A stretch of 8,758 nt of DNA, from contig QFOL01000159.1 in the NCBI GenBank assembly GCA_003241215.1, positions 1-8,758 of the forward strand, written 5' to 3'. Position 1 is the first letter of the stretch; the number at the start of each line of letters is the position of its first letter. Shown here piece by piece: positions 5,298 to 8,758 of the stretch. This DNA is from Agrobacterium fabrum. GTDB taxonomy: Bacteria; Pseudomonadota; Alphaproteobacteria; Rhizobiales; Rhizobiaceae. The translations under genes and the position numbers were made by a program. Below the pieces are notes generated by a model. It made no database searches, was not told the origin of the DNA, and worked only from the letters and a program-made list of their open reading frames with translations.

Positions 5298-6509
5298 ATG
5301 GCCAAACAGAAAGTCGCAATGCTGACCGCGGGTGGCCTTGCGCCCTGTCTCTCTTCGGCCGTGGGCGGCCTGATCGAGCGTTATAGCGACATTGCGCCTG
5401 AGATCGACATCATCGCTTACCGCTCCGGTTATCAGGGCGTGCTTCTGGGCGACCGTATCGAGATCACCAAGGATATGCGGGAAAAGGCGCATCTGCTGCA
5501 CCGTTACGGCGGCTCGCCGATCGGCAATAGCCGCGTCAAGCTCACCAATGCCGCCGATTGCGCCAAGCGCGGCCTGGTCAAGGAAGGCGACAATCCGCTT
5601 CGCGTCGCGGCTGACCGGCTGGCGGCTGACGGCATCACCATTCTCCACACCATCGGCGGCGACGACACCAACACGACGGCTGCCGACCTTGCCGCCTATC
5701 TCGGCGCCAACGGCTACAACCTCACCGTTGTCGGCCTGCCGAAGACGGTGGATAATGACGTGGTGCCGATCAAGCAGTCGCTCGGCGCCTGGACGGCCGC
5801 CGAAGTCGGCGCATCCTTCTTCGACAATGTCAGCAACGAGCAGAGCGCTGCGCCGAAAACCTTCGTCATCCACGAAGTCATGGGCCGCCATTGCGGCTGG
5901 CTGACCGCCGCCACCGCCCGCGCCTATATCCAGAAGACCAGCGGCAACGACTATGTCGAAGGCCTGATGATGAACACGCAGATGAAGAACATCGACGGCA
6001 TCTACCTGCCGGAGATGGCCTTCGACATCGAGGCGGAAGCCGAGCGCCTGAAGGAGATCATGGACAGGAACGGTTATGTCACACTGTTCGTTTCCGAAGG
6101 TGCGGGCCTCGATTCCATCGTCGCCGAGCGCGAAGCCTCCGGCGAGGCCGTCAAGCGCGACGCTTTCGGCCATGTGAAGATCGACACCATCAATGTCGGC
6201 GGCTGGTTCCAGAAGCAGTTCGCCAGCCTCATCGGTGCGGAACGCTCCATGGTGCAGAAATCGGGCTATTTCGCCCGCTCCGCCGCCGCCAATGGCGACG
6301 ACCTGCGCCTCATTCAGGGCATGGTCGATCTCGCCGTCGAAAGCGCGCTCAACAAGGTCTCCGGCGTCACCGGCCATGACGAAGACCAGAATGGCAAATT
6401 GCGGACCATCGAGTTTCCGCGTATCAAGGGCGGAAAGCATTTCGACCTCTCTGCAAAATGGTTTACCGAAGTGATGGAACACGTCGGTCAGCCGTTCACA
6501 GCCGCCTGA
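5298..6509 (+). CDS. pfp: Pyrophosphate--fructose 6-phosphate 1-phosphotransferase (PPi-dependent phosphofructokinase)
   Basis: This 403-residue cytosolic enzyme interconverts fructose 6-phosphate plus PPi and fructose 1,6-bisphosphate plus Pi, a reversible step of glycolysis/gluconeogenesis. Family motifs are in order: the N-terminal AMLTAGGLAPCLSS; GGDD at residues 120-123; PKTVDND at 148-154 with catalytic Asp152; and MGRHCGW from residue 195. Two features mark PPi rather than ATP as phosphoryl donor: Asp123 in GGDD, where ATP enzymes have Gly, and Lys149 in PKTVDND, where bacterial ATP enzymes have Gly. The start at the second of two adjacent ATGs is preferred because GGAG at 5287-5290 is seven bases away; the ATG at 5295 would add one Met. 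It is divergent from the djlA-like gene. A LysE-type gene follows 52 bases later on the same strand and may be cotranscribed. Confidence 0.95.
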   Translation: MAKQKVAMLTAGGLAPCLSSAVGGLIERYSDIAPEIDIIAYRSGYQGVLLGDRIEITKDMREKAHLLHRYGGSPIGNSRVKLTNAADCAKRGLVKEGDNPLRVAADRLAADGITILHTIGGDDTNTTAADLAAYLGANGYNLTVVGLPKTVDNDVVPIKQSLGAWTAAEVGASFFDNVSNEQSAAPKTFVIHEVMGRHCGWLTAATARAYIQKTSGNDYVEGLMMNTQMKNIDGIYLPEMAFDIEAEAERLKEIMDRNGYVTLFVSEGAGLDSIVAEREASGEAVKRDAFGHVKIDTINVGGWFQKQFASLIGAERSMVQKSGYFARSAAANGDDLRLIQGMVDLAVESALNKVSGVTGHDEDQNGKLRTIEFPRIKGGKHFDLSAKWFTEVMEHVGQPFTAA

Positions 6510-6527
6510 TTTTAAGATAGTCTAAAA
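6510..6527. promoter_or_regulatory. A/T-rich inverted repeat between pfp and the LysE-type gene
   Basis: TTTTAAGATAGTCTAAAA starts at the base after the pfp stop. TTTTA-GA pairs with TCTAAAA around TAG, with one extra A on the left side. It recalls, without matching, the rhizobial Irr iron-control element (two TTTAGAA-type half-sites). It could also be a weak hairpin at the end of pfp. No G-C clamp is present. Confidence 0.25.
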
Positions 6528-6548
6528 TAAGACGGCGACAGGGAGGGC

Positions 6549-6555
6549 AAGGAGG
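6549..6555 (+). promoter_or_regulatory. Strong Shine-Dalgarno of the LysE-type gene
   Basis: AAGGAGG at 6549-6555 is nearly a full complement of the 16S rRNA 3' end and stands six bases before the ATG at 6562. It fixes that start. Confidence 0.8.
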
Positions 6556-6561
6556 AAGAGA

Positions 6562-7197
6562 ATGTCTGGACAGGCCTGGCTGATTTTTTGTGCAGCATGT
6601 GCCGTTGTGTTCGCACTCCCCTCTCCCCTTGTATTTTCTGTCGCCTCCTACGCCGCCATTCGCGGCAAAAAGACGGTCTTCGCCTCCGTCAGCGGCGGCG
6701 CGCTCGGCATCGTCACGGCCATGACGATCTCAGCCATTCCGGTGACCGGTCTCGCCTGGCTGCCGCAATCCTTCGTGGAAATCGTGCAATGGGCCGGCAT
6801 CGGTTGGCTGATGCTGTTTCTGCTCTGGACCTTCGCCACGCCTGCCGCCCAGGCGGCCAATGCCGACAATGACAATCTGCCGGGCAAATCCTGGAGCGGC
6901 ATTTTCCGCGATTGTTACGCCATTGCCGCCCTGCGGCCGCGCTACTTCGCTTTTTTTCTGGCGCTGTTGCCGCAATTCGTTTCCACGTCAGGCAATGCAA
7001 TTGAAACGCTCGCCATGGCGCAGGCCGCCATCCTGCTTCTGGCGCTGGTGATTCTGACCGCGCAGGCGCTGTTTGCCGGGCCTACTCTGGCGATGGTGCG
7101 CCGCATGTCGGGCGATAAAAAAATCCGGCCGAAATACCGCACCCACTTCATTTCCGGCCGCGCCGTCAGCGCCGGATACAGGCGCATCGCAGCCTGA
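6562..7197 (+). CDS. LysE/RhtB-family membrane exporter
   Basis: This 211-residue integral membrane protein probably exports amino acids or similar small metabolites. Hydrophobic segments are visible at about residues 5-28, 44-64, 72-92, 124-140 and 148-172. The N-terminal SPLVFSVASYAAIRGKKTVFASVSGGALG corresponds to the family's usual PGP...G(x)R.G...V.G...G signature, and RPRYFAFFLALLPQFV (125-140) is the typical NPK..LFFLAFLPQF block of LysE translocators. Two deviations stand out: the family's PGP is PSP (20-22), and the C-terminus ends in a basic tail (KKIRPKYRTHF to YRRIAA) instead of a further clear membrane helix. The start is set by a very good Shine-Dalgarno. It lies 52 bases after pfp, so read-through is plausible. 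The substrate cannot be told from sequence. Confidence 0.82.
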   Translation: MSGQAWLIFCAACAVVFALPSPLVFSVASYAAIRGKKTVFASVSGGALGIVTAMTISAIPVTGLAWLPQSFVEIVQWAGIGWLMLFLLWTFATPAAQAANADNDNLPGKSWSGIFRDCYAIAALRPRYFAFFLALLPQFVSTSGNAIETLAMAQAAILLLALVILTAQALFAGPTLAMVRRMSGDKKIRPKYRTHFISGRAVSAGYRRIAA

Positions 7198-7209
7198 AAA
7201 ACCACCCGA

Positions 7210-7234
7210 AAGCCGGGGAGAAACGTCCCGGCTT
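7210..7234 (+). terminator. Terminator-like hairpin after the LysE-type gene
   Basis: AAGCCGGG (7210-7217) and CCCGGCTT (7227-7234) form a perfect 8-bp G-C-rich stem with a nine-base loop, 13 bases after the stop codon. There is no T-run downstream, so it is either a weak intrinsic terminator or an mRNA 3'-end stabiliser. Confidence 0.55.
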
Positions 7235-7277
7235 GCCGCTATCCTTACAATAGGTTAATGAAGGCTCGACGGGACAC

Positions 7278-7317
7278 TGCCTGCTTCGCTCGACGCGGGG
7301 GTATCGAAAGACAGGCA
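7278..7317 (+). promoter_or_regulatory. Interrupted hairpin in the leader of the lipoprotein transglycosylase
   Basis: TGCCTG (7278-7283) pairs with CAGGCA (7312-7317), and TTCG (7285-7288) pairs with CGAA (7305-7308), with unpaired bases between the two stems. It ends 16 bases before the ATG at 7334. It may be a leader structure or chance. Confidence 0.25.
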
Positions 7318-7333
7318 TAACGAAGGCGGCAAC

Positions 7334-8395
7334 ATGCGAAATTCGGGAAAATTCCGCGGAAGAAGTGCACTTCTTCTGTCTTCCACCGTGGGTCTGGCAC
7401 TGGCATTGAGCGCATGCACCAGCGTCGAATATACCGCGAAGGAAGGGCCGGACGGCCCGAAAATCGCGACGGTCAGCCCCACTGCCGTCCCTGCGCAAAC
7501 ACCGGCGCAGCCGGCAACAGCCGAAGCCGCAGCGGGTGCAACCCCGGCAGCAGCAGCGGTGCAGACGGCCGAAGCCGCAACCTCTTCCCAGCCGGCAGCA
7601 CTTCCCACAGCCGTCGCCGTCAAGGGCGGACGCGTGGCCCTGCCGCCAGCTTCGGAAATCGCAGCCGCCGCAGCCCTCACCACGCAGATGCAGCCGCAGC
7701 AGAACGAAATTGCCCAGACCACCGTTGCGACCTCCACGGCCGCAGCGCTTGCACCGACAAGTACCGCCCCGGCAGCCGCAGCCATCGAAACGGCCGACAT
7801 GGCGACGAAACCGGCCGCCGCTGACCTGCCGCAGGTCGTCGCCGTCAAGGGCAGCTTCCCGCCCGCTCCGCCGCCGCCCGGTTCGCCCTCCATCGGCACC
7901 GAACTGACGGCCGAACGGAAAGTCATTCCCCTGCCGAAGCCGGACAGCACGGTTCTCGCCTATGCCGCCGGCCCCACCAATGCCGCGCTGGCCGCCATCC
8001 GCCAGAACGAATCAATGACGACACCGCTCAATTCGGCCCCGGCCGGACGCGAAAAGCTGAGCGGACTGATTACCAAATACGCCACCATGTATGATGTGCC
8101 GGAAGATCTGGTTCACCGCGTGGTGCGGCGCGAAAGCATGTATAATCCCGGCGCCTATAGCAGCGGCAATTTCGGCCTGATGCAGATCCGGCACGCCACC
8201 GCCCGCTCCATGGGCTTCGATGGCCCGGCCTCCGGCCTGTTCGATGCGGAAACCAACCTCAAATATGCCGTCAAATATCTGCGCGGCGCATGGGTCGTGG
8301 CGGGCAACGACCGCGACAACGCGGTCCGGCTTTATGCGCGCGGTTATTATTACGACGCCAAGCGCAAGGGCATGCTGCACGTTCTGCGCAAGTGA
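7334..8395 (+). CDS. Lipoprotein lytic transglycosylase with long Ala/Pro-rich linker (SLT domain)
   Basis: This 353-residue protein has a lipoprotein signal: a basic start (MRNSGKFRGR), a hydrophobic core and the lipobox LSAC, so Cys28 would be lipidated and anchor it, probably to the outer membrane. Residues about 30-230 are a low-complexity Ala/Pro/Thr/Gln linker that could span periplasmic space. The SLT domain covers about 240-350: the catalytic glutamate is Glu267 in VVRRESMYNP, then SSGNFGLMQIRHATARSMGF and DAETNLKYAVKYLRGA. The usual AYNAG motif is replaced by LYARGYYYDAKRKG (from residue 333), so this is a divergent SLT subgroup; the glutamate is intact and activity is expected. It would release anhydro-muropeptides like the enzyme at 2674-3213. 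The Shine-Dalgarno is weak (AAGG at 7323-7326). A hairpin at 7210-7234 separates it from the previous gene. Confidence 0.9.
   Translation: MRNSGKFRGRSALLLSSTVGLALALSACTSVEYTAKEGPDGPKIATVSPTAVPAQTPAQPATAEAAAGATPAAAAVQTAEAATSSQPAALPTAVAVKGGRVALPPASEIAAAAALTTQMQPQQNEIAQTTVATSTAAALAPTSTAPAAAAIETADMATKPAAADLPQVVAVKGSFPPAPPPPGSPSIGTELTAERKVIPLPKPDSTVLAYAAGPTNAALAAIRQNESMTTPLNSAPAGREKLSGLITKYATMYDVPEDLVHRVVRRESMYNPGAYSSGNFGLMQIRHATARSMGFDGPASGLFDAETNLKYAVKYLRGAWVVAGNDRDNAVRLYARGYYYDAKRKGMLHVLRK
7601..7870 (+). repeat. Internal repeat in the linker of the lipoprotein transglycosylase
   Basis: GTCGCCGTCAAGGGC occurs at 7613-7627 and again at 7838-7852, exactly 225 bases (75 codons) apart and in frame. 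The protein around it repeats loosely as LPTAVAVKGGRVALPPAS and LPQVVAVKGSFPPAPPPPG. This points to duplication within the linker, though codon bias in a low-complexity stretch could contribute. Confidence 0.5.
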
Positions 8396-8468
8396 TGGCC
8401 TCCGGCTGCGCTGGGAGCGCCGTGCTACCAGGCAGCCTTTCTAAATAAACGCCGCATAGGTTTCTTTC

Positions 8469-8554
8469 GTCGTCCTCGGGCTTGTCCCGAGGATCTGCGA
8501 GCTTTTGATTTTTACGATACGTGGCTGGATCCCCGGGACGAGCCCGAGGATGAC
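8469..8554. repeat. Palindromic intergenic repeat element (RIME-like)
   Basis: Two 27-base arms, 8469-8495 and 8528-8554, are inverted repeats with 24 of 27 positions matching, around a 32-base A/T-rich centre. The left arm itself contains a perfect small palindrome, CCTCGGG (8474-8480) and CCCGAGG (8486-8492), and the right arm a slightly degraded one. The outer motif, GTC(A/G)TCCTCGGGCT.GTCCCG, is the look of palindromic elements scattered through Rhizobiales intergenic regions (RIME type), from memory. As RNA it would form a large hairpin downstream of the transglycosylase gene and may end or protect that transcript. Confidence 0.75.
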
Positions 8555-8641
8555 GCCGCAACCAATGGAAGCCTGTCGGCAATCCGAGATTGGGGCTGGT
8601 TTTCCACCGTCTCCCTTATTCCCCACCCTTGCCCACAGCCC

Positions 8642-8659
8642 CTGTCATCAAATTGTAGT
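8642..8659 (+). promoter_or_regulatory. Possible Pho box (PhoB site)
   Basis: CTGTCATCAAATTGTAGT matches the enterobacterial Pho-box consensus CTGTCATAWAWCTGTCAY at 14 of 18 positions: the first 7-base half-site is exact, and the second is degraded, at the expected 11-base spacing. It stands 43 bases before the last gene. A single site with one weak half is modest evidence. Confidence 0.3.
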
Positions 8660-8673
8660 GTCACGGCTGTAGA

Positions 8674-8697
8674 CGCCTCTCAATCGACTGAGAGGTG
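8674..8697 (+). promoter_or_regulatory. Hairpin sequestering the Shine-Dalgarno of the last gene
   Basis: CCTCTCA (8676-8682) and TGAGAGG (8689-8695) are perfect inverted arms around ATCGAC. The stem extends by a G-U pair and a C-G pair to 8674/8697. The 3' arm contains the Shine-Dalgarno AGAGGTG (8691-8697), five bases before the ATG at 8703, so the folded RNA would hide the ribosome binding site. Confidence 0.5.
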
Positions 8698-8702
8698 AAC
8701 AA

Positions 8703-8758
8703 ATGACGAGTGCGGCACCCAAGACCGGCTTCAGCAAGAACACGAAACTGAAGTCCGC
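8703..8758 (+). CDS. Start of an unidentified gene, cut by the right edge
   Basis: Eighteen codons are visible, giving MTSAAPKTGFSKNTKLKS, with the frame open to the edge. The start is supported by AGAGGTG at 8691-8697, five bases upstream. The polar, lysine-rich N-terminus is not a signal peptide or membrane segment. It is too short to identify. The N-terminus together with a possible Pho box is compatible with BtaA, the S-adenosylmethionine:diacylglycerol 3-amino-3-carboxypropyl transferase of betaine-lipid synthesis, which rhizobia induce in phosphate starvation; this is a hypothesis from memory of rhizobial BtaA N-termini, not an identification. Confidence 0.6.
   Translation, partial: MTSAAPKTGFSKNTKLKS

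Larger units (their letters stand above)
8396..8702. other. Intergenic region before the last gene
   Basis: These 307 bases contain no gene I can support. They hold a long inverted repeat (8469-8554), a Pho-box-like site (8642-8659) and a hairpin covering the Shine-Dalgarno of the next gene (8674-8697). A T-rich stretch at 8501-8513 is the loop of the repeat. Confidence 0.6.

Noticed and set aside
5232..6482. Long minus-strand open frame (416 codons) opposite pfp.
   Set aside because: It is the antisense shadow of a certain gene in GC-rich DNA; the product has no recognisable domain.
7500..7860. Short GCAGC/GCCGC-rich repeats that might suggest a repeat array.
   Set aside because: They are alanine and proline codons of a low-complexity protein linker in one reading frame, not a CRISPR or non-coding tandem array.
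7255..7950. Minus-strand open frame of 231 codons, Ala/Gly/Val-rich and looking membrane-like.
   Set aside because: It is the mirror of the Ala/Pro-rich linker of the lipoprotein transglycosylase; the apparent hydrophobicity comes from GC-rich repeats.

Overview
The window is chromosomal DNA from an alphaproteobacterium of the order Rhizobiales, most likely an Agrobacterium/Rhizobium-type genome. The evidence is the GC-rich coding style, an alphaproteobacterial RNase P RNA, a pyrophosphate-type phosphofructokinase, and a palindromic intergenic element of the kind common in Rhizobiaceae. It reads as a conserved housekeeping neighbourhood. From memory, comparable rhizobial regions place these genes beside mraZ and the division/cell-wall (dcw) cluster; that cannot be tested here because the window ends inside rnpB.

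Left half, minus strand (4978 down to 1). In transcription order there is a TerB plus J-domain (DjlA-like) co-chaperone and a zinc N-acetylmuramoyl-L-alanine amidase that overlaps it by ATGA. A 248-bp gap follows, with a candidate terminator and two strong palindromes. Next come an exported single-domain lytic transglycosylase, two tandem paralogous FAD-dependent oxidoreductases related to sarcosine oxidase, and the 5' end of rnpB running off the left edge.

Right half, plus strand (5298 to the end). After a 319-bp divergent intergenic region comes a PPi-dependent phosphofructokinase (pfp), then a LysE-type membrane exporter with a very good Shine-Dalgarno. A terminator-like hairpin separates these from a second lytic transglycosylase, a lipoprotein with a long Ala/Pro-rich linker. 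A 307-bp intergenic region follows, holding a long inverted repeat, a possible Pho box and a hairpin that covers the next gene's Shine-Dalgarno. The last 56 bases are the first codons of an unidentified plus-strand gene; its N-terminus and the Pho-box-like site make betaine-lipid synthase BtaA a hypothesis only.

Functionally, three genes act on peptidoglycan: two transglycosylases that would release 1,6-anhydro-muropeptides and one amidase that would strip the peptide from such products. pfp serves central carbon metabolism and rnpB tRNA maturation. The oxidoreductase pair is the most accessory-looking part. I see no transposase, phage gene, CRISPR array or defence system, and no clear sign of a wholly new system. 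The most interesting leads are the non-coding palindromes and the unexplained oxidoreductase pair.
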